A DNA stretch of 64,000 nucleotides from a bacterium (lineage in GTDB: Bacteria; Cyanobacteriota; Vampirovibrionia; Gastranaerophilales; Gastranaerophilaceae). Location of the stretch: positions 1 through 64,000 of the forward strand of contig JAFUEV010000058.1 of assembly GCA_017470245.1 (NCBI GenBank), read 5' to 3'. A program made the position numbers and the translations under genes. Below the pieces are notes generated by a model, which saw only the letters and a list, made by a program, of their open reading frames with translations, was not told the DNA's origin and did not search any database. Positions 8,280 to 16,543 of the stretch are shown here, one piece after another (within the stretch, counting starts at the first letter, position 1; each line of letters begins with the position of its first letter).

Positions 8280-9015
8280 AAAACCGGATTCAATAAAAGA
8301 TGACTTTAAAATAAGCTTCTGTCCGGGATGCGACCACGGTGTTGCGGTAAAAGTAGTAGCAGAAGTATTGGACGAACTTGGTGTAAGAGAAAAAACCATT
8401 GGAGTTGCATCTGTAGGTTGCAGCATTTTCTCTTATGATTTCTTTAATATTGATATTGTAGAAGCTGCACACGGTCGTTCACTTGCAGTTGCAACTGGTG
8501 TTAAACGTTCAAAACCTGACAAAGTAGTATTTACTTATCAAGGTGACGGAGATTTGGCATCAATCGGATTGGCAGAAACAATCCACGCTATGACAAGAGG
8601 CGAAAAAGTTACCGCAATATGTATAAATAATACAACATACGGCATGACAGGCGGTCAAGCAGGTCCTACAACGTTGTTAGGACAAGTAACAACAACTACT
8701 ACAAGCGGAAGAAAAGTAGAAATTTCAGGATATCCTTTGAAAATATCCGAAATTTTAAAAGAAGTAGACGGTACGGCTTATGTTGCAAGAGTAACTCTTG
8801 ATAGTCCTCAAGCAATCATGAACGCAAAAAAATGTATTAAAAAGGCATTTGAAGCGCAAATAAAAGGACTCGGTTCAGGCTTTGTTGAAATATTATCAAC
8901 ATGCCCTACAAACTGGAAAATGACTCCGCAAGAAGCACACGCAAGAGTTAGAGGCGAAATGTCAGAAGTATTTAAACCGGGTGTATACAAAGATAAGGTC
9001 AGTGAGGCAAAATAA
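8260..9015 (+). CDS. 2-oxoacid:ferredoxin oxidoreductase, beta (TPP-binding) subunit
   Basis: A 251-residue subunit that binds thiamine pyrophosphate. The TPP motif is clear: GDGD at residues 95-98 and NN at 123-124, followed by YGMTGGQ. CPGCDHG at 21-27 supplies two cysteines that hold the single [4Fe-4S] cluster near TPP in related enzymes; SVGCS near residue 54 adds another. Its start lies 20 bases inside the alpha gene and its stop overlaps the gamma start (TAATG). With the alpha subunit it makes the catalytic core. Confidence 0.93.
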   Translation: MEQLVYKKPDSIKDDFKISFCPGCDHGVAVKVVAEVLDELGVREKTIGVASVGCSIFSYDFFNIDIVEAAHGRSLAVATGVKRSKPDKVVFTYQGDGDLASIGLAETIHAMTRGEKVTAICINNTTYGMTGGQAGPTTLLGQVTTTTTSGRKVEISGYPLKISEILKEVDGTAYVARVTLDSPQAIMNAKKCIKKAFEAQIKGLGSGFVEILSTCPTNWKMTPQEAHARVRGEMSEVFKPGVYKDKVSEAK

Positions 9016-9551
9016 TGGATTCTAACGTATTAATAGCTGGTTTTGGCGGTCAAGGTGTTTTATTTATCGGACAATTGCTTGCTAATGCTTGTATGAATGA
9101 AGGTTTAAATGTTACCTGGTCACCTGCATACGGTGCGGAAATGAGAGGCGGAACAGTTAACTGTACTGTTTGTATGTCTGATGATGAAGTTGCATGTGCT
9201 TTTGTTGATAAGCCTGCCAACGTTATTGCATTAAACGGACCTTCTTTTGAAAGATTTGAAGAAAAAATTAAACCTGGCGGTATTATGGTTGTTAATTCCT
9301 CTTTGGTTAAATCTATGCCTAAAAGAAATGATATTACATACAAATTCGTACCAATGACTGATATTGCGCATAAATCAGGTAATGAAAAAATGGCAAATAT
9401 CGTTTCTCTGGGAGCTTTTATAAAAGCATTTCCGGTTGTTACAAAAGAGGGTATTGTAGCAACAATGAAGCAAAAATTAACAGGCAGAAAAGCACAAATG
9501 TTAGAAGGAAACATTAACGCACTCGAAGAAGGCTTTGCTTCTATTAATTAG
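9015..9551 (+). CDS. 2-oxoacid:ferredoxin oxidoreductase, gamma subunit
   Basis: A 178-residue gamma subunit of the pyruvate/ketoisovalerate oxidoreductase family, which in related enzymes helps bind CoA. GFGGQGV at residues 9-15 and SPAYGAEMRGG near 36 are typical. It is the last gene of the operon and ends close to a convergent unknown gene, with no clear terminator in the 10 bases between them. Together with the ferredoxin-like, alpha and beta subunits it completes the four-part enzyme that feeds reduced ferredoxin to fermentation or takes part in branched-chain amino acid metabolism. Confidence 0.92.
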   Translation: MDSNVLIAGFGGQGVLFIGQLLANACMNEGLNVTWSPAYGAEMRGGTVNCTVCMSDDEVACAFVDKPANVIALNGPSFERFEEKIKPGGIMVVNSSLVKSMPKRNDITYKFVPMTDIAHKSGNEKMANIVSLGAFIKAFPVVTKEGIVATMKQKLTGRKAQMLEGNINALEEGFASIN

Positions 9552-9561
9552 TATATTTACC

Positions 9562-10140
9562 TTATTTTATAACAACTTCATTATTAGTATAAACAGTTTT
9601 TATACTGTTTGCAGCGAGTTGTGCATTATCGCCTTTCATAAGTAAAAATGCAGGAAATACCCCAACACCAAGTGCTATTGATAATATTTTCTTATCATTT
9701 GGCACAATGGAAATGCTTTCTCTTAAAGGAACAATTGATCCGTCTACCGCTAATGTATGGAAATCAGATATATATAGTTTAGCAGATTTTCCCATTATAC
9801 CTTTCTTTTCACAGGTTATTTTTGCCATAACCGGCGAATTAGCAGCGATAATAATATTTCCGTTTTCGTCACGAATATCATTTACGGTTGCAAATTGCAA
9901 TGTATTTCCATCTGAAAAATTATCCGTATCTATAGTATTTATATTTCTTATTATTACAGGGGTATTTGCCTTTAATGTTTTTATTTCCACAGTCGGTTTA
10001 TTTTCTGTAATACGATTTTGAGTTAATGCATTATTAATATCATTACTTAATTCAAAGCCATTATAGTTGTATGCGAATGCAGGCATTAAAAATGAACAAA
10101 AACAACATATAAACACAAATGCCATTTTAATCTTATTCAT
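9562..10140 (-). CDS. Exported protein of unknown function
   Basis: The first 23 residues form a signal peptide (charged start, hydrophobic core, cleavage after AFA), so the 192-residue protein should be exported. The mature part is beta-rich. A segment with ANSPVMAKI, GKSAKLYI and DGSIVPL matches the order GTVAHGRI, GRNGYIEL and DGREIPI in the exported protein at 20360-21496, so the two look like paralogues. A hydrophobic stretch (SIALGVGVFPAFLLM) lies near the C-terminus. ATG at 10140 is preferred as AAGGAG lies upstream; an ATG at 10170 is less well placed. Function unknown. Confidence 0.75.
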   Translation of the reverse strand: MNKIKMAFVFICCFCSFLMPAFAYNYNGFELSNDINNALTQNRITENKPTVEIKTLKANTPVIIRNINTIDTDNFSDGNTLQFATVNDIRDENGNIIIAANSPVMAKITCEKKGIMGKSAKLYISDFHTLAVDGSIVPLRESISIVPNDKKILSIALGVGVFPAFLLMKGDNAQLAANSIKTVYTNNEVVIK

Positions 10141-10272
10141 ATACCTACTCCTTATACACTTTGTTAACAACAGTTTAATGATAATTTAATAAAAGTCCAT
10201 AATTTAGCAAATATATTTTTTACGATATTTAATAAAAATAAATTCTGCATCCCTGTTAAAAATTGTATTTTT

Positions 10273-10287
10273 AACACTTAAAGTGTT
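10273..10287. repeat. Perfect palindrome AACACTTAAAGTGTT
   Basis: Seven-base arms around a single A. There is no room for an RNA loop, so a dimeric protein operator is more likely than a hairpin. It lies 133 bases upstream of the exported protein gene that starts at 10140. Related ACACT/AGTGT words recur in the small RNA stem. Confidence 0.35.
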
Positions 10288-10348
10288 GTTTTGATTTTTT
10301 ATTTTGTTTTTGAAATAAAGAATTTTTATAAAAAGCCTATTTTTACGC

Positions 10349-10376
10349 AAAAAAAAGCCACTACTGAGAGTGGTTT
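10349..10376 (-). terminator. Intrinsic terminator of the candidate small RNA
   Basis: On the minus strand CCACT pairs with AGTGG around a six-base loop, followed by C and eight T residues. No protein gene ends just upstream, so it must end a short RNA or attenuate the gene at 10140. Confidence 0.8.
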
Positions 10377-10485
10377 ATTTCTGCATCCTAATGGTCTCTT
10401 TTGTGTTTATTATTTAGGAGTTTATATGTGTTCGGGGTTGTAATGTTTCATTTAGTGTTTTGCTTACACTTAAATCTTACATTAT
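10349..10485 (-). ncRNA. Candidate small RNA of about 130 nt
   Basis: The minus strand has a near-consensus promoter (TTGACA, 16 bases, CATAAT), then a hairpin, an unstructured middle and a strong terminator. The hairpin spans 10441-10484: TAATG/CATTA, ATTT/AAAT and AGTGT/ACACT pairs around loop AAGCAAA. The middle contains CAACCCCG and AAACTCCTAAA, C-rich single-stranded stretches that could pair with Shine-Dalgarno sequences. It lacks a protein frame longer than nine codons. It does not look like 6S, tmRNA, SRP or RNase P RNA. An alternative is an attenuated leader of the exported protein gene 210 bases downstream. Confidence 0.55.
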
Positions 10486-10486
10486 C

Positions 10487-10514
10487 ATTATGACATATAT
10501 AAAAATTCTGTCAA
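10487..10514 (-). promoter_or_regulatory. Sigma70-type promoter of the candidate small RNA
   Basis: TTGACA at 10514-10509 and CATAAT at 10492-10487, spaced by 16 bases on the minus strand. It has one of the two consensus TTGACA boxes I noticed in the window's intergenic DNA. Transcription should start near 10480. Confidence 0.6.
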
Positions 10515-10553
10515 GTGTGTAATTTTTATTTTGTAAACAAATATTAAGGCGAA

Positions 10554-12113
10554 TTATTTTATGGCTAAAAGTCTTTCATATTCTGACTTTAGCTTTAATT
10601 TGTCTTTTGGATATTTTATAAAATCCCATGGAAATTCTTTATCACATGCCTGATTTTTTATTGCAAATTCGTCTGAATCAGGTAAGCGGCATGTGTTTTT
10701 ATACTCTTTATACAGTTGTTTAAAGGTTCCCAAATTACCGCCTTGTTTATAAACATCAATTAAATACGGAGTTAATTGTCTGGAACCTCTTGATAAAAGT
10801 GCTTGAATATAATCCCATTTAACACTGGAAGTACGGGCTTTTATGCCTATTTTAGCGAATTGTTTTTGGATATACAAATTCTTTTTTTCAAGAGTTTTTG
10901 TATCTTCTCTTTGAGCGAATTGAAAAGGAGTATGTGCTTTAGGCACAAACGTTGAAAAACTGGGAGTCAAAATGAAGCTCTTATGTTTATTTTTTATTTT
11001 TTTACATAATTCTACAAATGAGTCTATATCTTCATAAGTTTCGGTTGGTAAACCTATAATTCCGTATAGCTTTAATCCCGTAAAACCATATTGAACCATT
11101 TTATCCACAACATTTATAATATCCGAGTCTTTTAAATTTTTATTAATAACTTGTCTTAATCGTTCACTACCTGCTTCTACCGCTATTGTTGCGGATTTTT
11201 GACCGCATTTATGAAGCATTTCAAGTGTTTTATCAGATACATAATCTGCTCGCAAAGAAGAAACCGTAAGTTCTATATCTATACCCGAATCAACTTTATC
11301 AATTATATATTGACATATATCATCAATTTTGGGATGAGCGCATATTAATGCACCAAGTAGTGCTATTTTATTGGTATATTTCAAAGCATTTTCTATTTTA
11401 TTAATGATTTCCTCATAACTGCAAAATCTTACAGGATTATTAATATAAGACGTCAGACAAAAACCGCACTGTTGAGGGCAACCACGCTCTACCTCAATTA
11501 TAAATGTATTTGAAAAAAAACTGTTTTCCGTAAGTATTGGTGTTGAAATGCAATAATTTAAACTTGAAGATACTTTTTTTACCGTATAACCTTCTTTTTT
11601 GACAGAAGGAACATAAATACCTTCAATTTGAGAAAGTAGTAATAATTTTTCTTTTTTAGATTTGGTTTTATTATTTTTTAAAAGTTCAAAAACCTCTTTT
11701 ATATGAGGCTCGGCATCTCCAATCATTATAAAATCAAAAAATTCAGCAAACGGTTCAGGATTTGCACTCACGACAGGTCCGCCGGCATATATTATAGGAG
11801 TTTCTTCACCTCTATCTTTTGCTAAAAACGGAATATTATATTTTTCCAAAATTTTTAATATACCAAGATAATCCAATTCAAAAGAAAATGAAAATGTAAT
11901 TATATCAACATCTTTAATTTGAATATATGTTTTTTCCGTATCAGTAAAAATTCTTTCCGCAAATATTCCATCCATCATATCTATATGCTGAAACACTGAA
12001 AGATAACCTAACGCTGACATCCCAAAATTATAGACAGCAGGAAAAGCACACCATACGTTAAGTTTTGTTTGTTCTGTTTTTTGTGTTGTATATAAATATA
12101 TTTCATTTTTCAT
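10554..12113 (-). CDS. Radical SAM protein with N-terminal B12-binding-like domain
   Basis: A 519-residue protein. The N-terminal 190 residues resemble the cobalamin-binding-like domain seen in many radical SAM enzymes (segment IIYAGGPVVSANPEPF, IGDAEP). The radical SAM cluster motif is GCPQQCGFC, with C212, C216 and C219 as ligands for the [4Fe-4S] cluster and S-adenosylmethionine. Later segments (AVEAGSERLR, KLYGIIGLPTET) fit the B12-dependent radical SAM subgroup. The substrate is unknown; methyl transfer to an RNA, lipid or cofactor is possible. Its ATG overlaps the stop of the upstream AI-2E-family gene by four bases. Confidence 0.88.
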   Translation of the reverse strand: MKNEIYLYTTQKTEQTKLNVWCAFPAVYNFGMSALGYLSVFQHIDMMDGIFAERIFTDTEKTYIQIKDVDIITFSFSFELDYLGILKILEKYNIPFLAKDRGEETPIIYAGGPVVSANPEPFAEFFDFIMIGDAEPHIKEVFELLKNNKTKSKKEKLLLLSQIEGIYVPSVKKEGYTVKKVSSSLNYCISTPILTENSFFSNTFIIEVERGCPQQCGFCLTSYINNPVRFCSYEEIINKIENALKYTNKIALLGALICAHPKIDDICQYIIDKVDSGIDIELTVSSLRADYVSDKTLEMLHKCGQKSATIAVEAGSERLRQVINKNLKDSDIINVVDKMVQYGFTGLKLYGIIGLPTETYEDIDSFVELCKKIKNKHKSFILTPSFSTFVPKAHTPFQFAQREDTKTLEKKNLYIQKQFAKIGIKARTSSVKWDYIQALLSRGSRQLTPYLIDVYKQGGNLGTFKQLYKEYKNTCRLPDSDEFAIKNQACDKEFPWDFIKYPKDKLKLKSEYERLLAIK

Positions 12114-13162
12114 TGTTTTGAATCCGAATTTATCATTTTTTCGTTCTTATTTATTGTTTTCAAATATAATTCTTCAAACAAAGTTATTAAAAGAGCTGCA
12201 ATCGCAGGAGAAAGAATTACACCCCAAACTCCAAGAAATTGTCCGGATATTAAAAATGCAAAAATTATAATTATAGGGTGCAAATCAAGAAATTTACCGA
12301 ATACTAACGGACGTATAAAGTTATTTGATATCCATTGTGCAGTTAAATACACAACAATTGTAAGAATTATTATAAGCCATCCGTGCTGTGCTGCACATAC
12401 AACCCCAAGAATTAATGCTAATGTAGGTCCAACTATCGGAACAATATCCAAAATTCCGGCTATTAATCCCAACATAATAGCATAATCTACATTCAATGCC
12501 ATTAATCCTAATGCCGTACAAATTGCAACTGTAGACATAGATAATATTTGGGCAATAACGTATCCGCCAACTTTTTTCTCTATATTTTCATATACTTCCT
12601 TCGCTCTTTCCTTCATTTTAGGTGGAAATAAAAGTATAATTGCATCTCTTATCAAAAATTTCTCATTTAACATATAAAAAACTATTACGGATATCGTAAT
12701 AATTACGGTAATAGTTTCCAATAATGCCATTGTTATATCAAGTGATTTATTTAAGATACCTGTTGCCAGCTTTGATGATGCCCCTGTTATCGTATCAACA
12801 TCTATAAATTCTATTAATGCTTTTCCCATTATTGTTTTATTACTTAAATAATCAATAATATTTTTTGCTAACACAGGAATATTATTTATTACCTGATGAA
12901 CTTCTTCTATAGATATGGTTATAACAGGTATTAAAAATAATACAACAACAATTATAGCAAGCATAATAACCAATGTAGAAGCTAAAGAACGTGATATTTT
13001 TTCGCTTAATTTATCTACTGCAGGATTAAATGAACATGCCAGTACAAAAGAACCAAATGCTAACAATGCTATATTTTTTATTTGTATAATAAACCAGACT
13101 AAAAATACTGCAAGTACTATAAATAATAAGTTTTTAAAATTTATATTCTTAATCCAATACAT
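12110..13162 (-). CDS. AI-2E family transporter (PerM/YdiK type)
   Basis: A 350-residue integral membrane protein with about eight hydrophobic segments. The signature near residue 240 (DIVPIVGPTLALILG) and the QWISNNFIRPLVFGK segment identify the AI-2E/PerM family. Some members export autoinducer-2 and others are Na+/H+ antiporters or of unknown role. luxS and mtnN lie 3 kb away, but the family name alone does not prove AI-2 export. It is cotranscribed with the radical SAM gene, with a 4-base overlap. Confidence 0.88.
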   Translation of the reverse strand: MYWIKNINFKNLLFIVLAVFLVWFIIQIKNIALLAFGSFVLACSFNPAVDKLSEKISRSLASTLVIMLAIIVVVLFLIPVITISIEEVHQVINNIPVLAKNIIDYLSNKTIMGKALIEFIDVDTITGASSKLATGILNKSLDITMALLETITVIITISVIVFYMLNEKFLIRDAIILLFPPKMKERAKEVYENIEKKVGGYVIAQILSMSTVAICTALGLMALNVDYAIMLGLIAGILDIVPIVGPTLALILGVVCAAQHGWLIIILTIVVYLTAQWISNNFIRPLVFGKFLDLHPIIIIFAFLISGQFLGVWGVILSPAIAALLITLFEELYLKTINKNEKMINSDSKQ

Positions 13163-13266
13163 CGTAAACGCCTTTTTTAGAAATTATATCATAGTATCTT
13201 AACGTTTATACTAATCATTTTATAACCATTATGAATATTATTAAAAACTATATTTATTTTATGTAA

Positions 13267-14400
13267 TTATAACTTACAAATAGAATTATCTTTTATTTCA
13301 AAAATTTCAACATTTTTTAAATATTCATCTTTAAAATTAAGAGTATCAACGGAAGTAATAATAGTTTGAGTTCCTTCATCAATAGCATTCAAAAGATAAT
13401 TTTGTCTTATATCATCAAGTTCTGCAAGTACATCATCCAATAACAAAATTGCATTTATATTTAATTTATCTTTTATAAATGCCAACTCTGCCAATTTTAA
13501 TGAAAGAACTATTGTTCGTTGTTGACCTTGGGAAGCATATTTTTTAGCCTCTGAACCGTTTATAAAATATGAAATATCATCCCTGTGGCAACCTATAACA
13601 CTTTGTCCCCTTATAATTTCTTCTTGTTTCTTTTCTTCCAGTTTTATTTTAAATTGCTCAAGAATATACTCATTATTATATTCAAACTTTTTAAGAGAAG
13701 AAACATCCCCAATAATTGATGAATTATATATTATAGATAATTCTTCTGTTTCAGATATTTGTTTATGCTTTATTTGTGCTATTTTTTGGAGTTCATATAA
13801 AAAATTAATTCTTATAAAAGTAATATTACTGCCGGTTATTGCAAGTTGTTCATTCCAAATATCCAATAAAGAACTATCAGCATTGAGATTACCTTTTAAA
13901 CTTTTTAAATAATTATTTTTTTGAGTTCTTATTTTATTATATTTATTTAGCCTTTCTATATAAGCAGGAAAAATCTGGCAGATTGCCAAATCAAGCCATT
14001 TCCTTCTGTCTTCCGGAGTTCCCCTAAGCAATAATAAATCATTTGTAGTAAAACATACGGTTGTTAAATTGCTTATAAATTCCGAAGATTTATTTTTATT
14101 TAAACCATTTACTTTTAACTTCTTTCTATTAGGAGGATTTATCGTAACATCCAAATCAACATCAACATCAAATTTTTTTATTTCAGCTTTTATATTACAA
14201 ATATTTTCATTCCATTTAATAAGTTCACTATCATTCTTTGCTCTTAAAGAATCTAAAGAAGATAAATAGTAAACCGCCTCCAGTAAATTTGTTTTCCCTT
14301 GAGCATTCTTGCCTATAAACAATATCTTATCGGAATTAAAGTCTATCTGAATATCAGAATAATTTCTAAAATTTTTTATTTCTAATCTTTTAATAAACAT
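13267..14400 (-). CDS. recF: DNA replication and repair protein RecF
   Basis: A 377-residue SMC-like ATPase that helps load RecA at gaps. The opening MFIKRLEIKNFRNY is the family hallmark, Walker A GKNAQGKTN begins at residue 30, the ABC signature is SQGQQR near residue 288, and Walker B ILLLDDVLAELD follows about 35 residues later. The usual dnaA-dnaN-recF-gyrB cluster is broken here: dnaN lies 10 kb to the right and dnaA is not in the window. It is a monocistron divergent from the class II aldolase gene. Confidence 0.96.
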   Translation of the reverse strand: MFIKRLEIKNFRNYSDIQIDFNSDKILFIGKNAQGKTNLLEAVYYLSSLDSLRAKNDSELIKWNENICNIKAEIKKFDVDVDLDVTINPPNRKKLKVNGLNKNKSSEFISNLTTVCFTTNDLLLLRGTPEDRRKWLDLAICQIFPAYIERLNKYNKIRTQKNNYLKSLKGNLNADSSLLDIWNEQLAITGSNITFIRINFLYELQKIAQIKHKQISETEELSIIYNSSIIGDVSSLKKFEYNNEYILEQFKIKLEEKKQEEIIRGQSVIGCHRDDISYFINGSEAKKYASQGQQRTIVLSLKLAELAFIKDKLNINAILLLDDVLAELDDIRQNYLLNAIDEGTQTIITSVDTLNFKDEYLKNVEIFEIKDNSICKL

Positions 14401-14465
14401 AAATTAATTATAGCAAACTATACTAATCTTTGGTAAAATCAAATTAAATAACTATAGGTTTAATT

Positions 14466-15083
14466 ATGATAAAAGACAAAATAATAGAAATAGGAAAAAG
14501 ATTATATCTTAAAAATTTAACAATTGGAACATCAGGAAATATAAGTATCAAGACTAACGAAGGTATTTATATAACTGCCTCCGGAACTGCTCTTGGTAAT
14601 TTATCAAGAGAAGATATTGTTTTAATTGATGATACAGGAAACGAAATATCAGAAGGTAAAGCTTCATCAGAAAAAATGCTTCACGTTGAAATATATAAAA
14701 TAAGACAAGATATAAAAGCAATAATACATACACATCCTGTTTATTTAACAACATTTGCTTCCTGTCATAAAGCATTAAGAGAACCTATAATGTCAGAAAA
14801 TATACTGTATTTTGAAGAAATACCTGTTGCGGAATATGCAATGCCATCTTCAAGAAAACTTGTTAGAAATACCGTTAAATATCTAAAAACAAGAGATGTA
14901 ACCATGATGGCAAATCATGGTGCAATTGCTTGTGCAAATAATATTGAAAATGCATTTCTTAAAATGGAAACCGCAGAATATTATGCTCAAGTATCTTTAA
15001 ACACAAAAATTATAGGCGGAGCAAAACTTTTATCAGATAATGATGTTCTTGATTTAATTAACTTAAAAAATAATATTCACTAA
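14466..15083 (+). CDS. Class II aldolase/adducin family protein
   Basis: A 205-residue zinc aldolase of the L-fuculose-phosphate aldolase type. H88 and H90 in IIHTHP and H151 in ANHGA are the expected metal ligands, and E69 in SSEKMLH the catalytic acid/base. Family members cleave fuculose-1-phosphate, rhamnulose-1-phosphate or 5-methylthioribulose-1-phosphate, or dehydrate the last. Beside an MTA/SAH nucleosidase gene, a role in methylthioribose disposal is possible, but convergent orientation weakens that reading. A bidirectional terminator separates the two. Confidence 0.9.
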   Translation: MIKDKIIEIGKRLYLKNLTIGTSGNISIKTNEGIYITASGTALGNLSREDIVLIDDTGNEISEGKASSEKMLHVEIYKIRQDIKAIIHTHPVYLTTFASCHKALREPIMSENILYFEEIPVAEYAMPSSRKLVRNTVKYLKTRDVTMMANHGAIACANNIENAFLKMETAEYYAQVSLNTKIIGGAKLLSDNDVLDLINLKNNIH

Positions 15084-15129
15084 AATTATAGAAAAAAGTT
15101 TCAAAACTTATAATTAACAGATAAATATA

Positions 15130-15162
15130 AAAACTGTTTCTTTAATATAGAAACAGTTTTTT
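15130..15162. terminator. Bidirectional intrinsic terminator
   Basis: Eleven-pair stem AAAACTGTTTC/GAAACAGTTTT with a nine-base loop, flanked by A and T runs, between the convergent aldolase and mtnN genes. Confidence 0.93.
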
Positions 15163-15187
15163 ATATTTTAATTTTCTCAGATAGCAT

Positions 15188-15913
15188 TTAAACAGATTCA
15201 ACAAAAGAATTTATTTTTAATAATTCTTCAATAGCAGAAGATGAAAGTTCTGCCATTTCCGTTTCAACAAATTCATGATCTTGTGCTGCCGTATCATCTG
15301 CTAAATCAGATATTGCTCTGACTATTATAAAAGGAACACCGTTTGTAAATGCTGTCTGAGCAATAGCACAACCTTCCATTTCGACAGCCGAAGCATTAAA
15401 TGTTTCTTTTATTTCTCTTTTTTTATTTTTATCTGAAACAAAAGTATCACCTGATGCTATAACTCCTGTATGTACATTTAATTTACCTTTTGCTGCCTGT
15501 TCAAATTCTTTTATTAAATTTACATCGGAATAAAAAACAGTAGGTTTATCAGGGTTTTTACCCGTACACATATAGCCTTTTGCATATCCTATTGCTGATA
15601 CGTCAAAATCATATTGAACGAGTTCTTGACCTACAACAATATCTCCAACTTTTAAACCGCTTGCAATACCGCCTGCTATACCTGTGTTTACTATATAATC
15701 AGGATTATATTTATCTATTATATATTGTGTACACATTGCAGCATTTACTTTACCAACACCGCTTTTAACAAGAACTATATTGTTACCGTGAAGTTGTCCT
15801 ATATTTATAGTTAATGCACCATGTTTTATTTCATTTAAGTTTTGAAGTTTTGATTTTAATTTATTAACTTCACAATCCATTGCACCTATAATACCAACTG
15901 TTTTATTGTTCAT
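15188..15913 (-). CDS. mtnN: 5'-methylthioadenosine/S-adenosylhomocysteine nucleosidase
   Basis: This 241-residue enzyme removes adenine from S-adenosylhomocysteine and methylthioadenosine, the step before LuxS. IGAMDCEV at residues 8-16 gives the general acid E15, VEMEGCAIAQ near 178 binds ribose, and ISDLADD supplies the catalytic aspartate near residue 204. TGIAGGI is also typical. The start codon lies 11 bases inside the 3' end of luxS, so the two genes that form the activated methyl cycle branch (SAH to S-ribosylhomocysteine to homocysteine plus AI-2 precursor) are coupled. Confidence 0.97.
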   Translation of the reverse strand: MNNKTVGIIGAMDCEVNKLKSKLQNLNEIKHGALTINIGQLHGNNIVLVKSGVGKVNAAMCTQYIIDKYNPDYIVNTGIAGGIASGLKVGDIVVGQELVQYDFDVSAIGYAKGYMCTGKNPDKPTVFYSDVNLIKEFEQAAKGKLNVHTGVIASGDTFVSDKNKKREIKETFNASAVEMEGCAIAQTAFTNGVPFIIVRAISDLADDTAAQDHEFVETEMAELSSSAIEELLKINSFVESV

Positions 15914-16370
15914 AAGCCATTTTCTCCACAGTCCAGTTTTTTAATACTTCTAACATATCTATAGCAACTAATTTTGCGCCTTCTAAATCATGCTCCAAGT
16001 AGTTACCGCATTCAATTTTATTAGTACCTGGTATCTTACCTTCAAAATCTTTTATAAATTCCAAGCTCTCTTTTAATAAATTAAGTGCTTCACTATGAGT
16101 AATTTTATCTCTGACAAGGAAATAAAAGCCTGTTCTGCAACCCATAGGACCTATATAAATAATATTATCCGAATATTTTGTATTTCTTGCATAAGTTGCA
16201 AATAAATGTTCAAAACTATGCATTGCAGCATTTTGCAGATAATCATTTTCTTTGTTATTAGGACGTTTCATCCTTATATCATAAGTAACAATATCACCAT
16301 CTATTCTTGATATATACATTCCCTTTTGTAAAATATCATGATTAACTTTAAAACTTTCTATTGTTTTCAT
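15903..16370 (-). CDS. luxS: S-ribosylhomocysteine lyase LuxS
   Basis: LuxS splits S-ribosylhomocysteine to homocysteine and DPD, the precursor of autoinducer-2. The 155-residue protein has the usual length. H51 and H55 in HSFEHLFA, E54 as catalytic base, and C121 in ECGNYLEHDL make the Fe/Zn site; GCRTGFY at 78-84 carries the second catalytic cysteine. GGAGG lies six bases before the ATG. luxS-mtnN is a compact two-gene operon. Whether the organism uses AI-2 as a signal or merely recycles methyl-group waste cannot be told; no LsrB or LuxP-like receptor is in the window. Confidence 0.97.
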   Translation of the reverse strand: MKTIESFKVNHDILQKGMYISRIDGDIVTYDIRMKRPNNKENDYLQNAAMHSFEHLFATYARNTKYSDNIIYIGPMGCRTGFYFLVRDKITHSEALNLLKESLEFIKDFEGKIPGTNKIECGNYLEHDLEGAKLVAIDMLEVLKNWTVEKMAYEQ

Positions 16371-16480
16371 ATTCCCTCCATAAATAATAGTATAAGTTAA
16401 TCTTATAAAATTATAAATATATATTTCTTTATTAATAAAATTAGTTTAAATAAAATTATTGAAATATAATATGCTAAATA

Positions 16481-16515
16481 AAAAAATCCCGAAAAATTGT
16501 TTTTCGGGGTTTTAG
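16481..16515 (-). terminator. Intrinsic terminator of clpB
   Basis: CCCGAAAAA and TTTTTCGGGG form a strong stem, with A residues on one side and T residues on the other. It lies 29 bases after the clpB stop and reads best on the minus strand. Confidence 0.9.
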
Positions 16516-16543
16516 TAATGTGTGTACGTTTAATCAGTGTGTA

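Larger units (their letters stand above)
10141..10553. other. Intergenic region carrying a candidate small RNA and a palindrome
   Basis: Of 413 bases without a recognised gene, the right part holds a minus-strand promoter, a hairpin and a terminator (see the ncRNA entry), and the left part holds a perfect palindrome (10273-10287) and a 28-codon frame (10164-10250, minus) with no good ribosome site. GGATGCAGAA occurs twice on the minus strand (10252-10243 and 10388-10379). Confidence 0.55.

Noticed and set aside
9050..9514. 154-codon frame antisense to the oxidoreductase gamma subunit
   Set aside because: It is the complement of a confirmed gene, with the codon pattern of a shadow frame.
10426..10443. 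Five-codon frame on the plus strand with TAGGAG upstream
   Set aside because: It is the complement of the candidate small RNA; the purine run is better explained as the RNA's C-rich segment.
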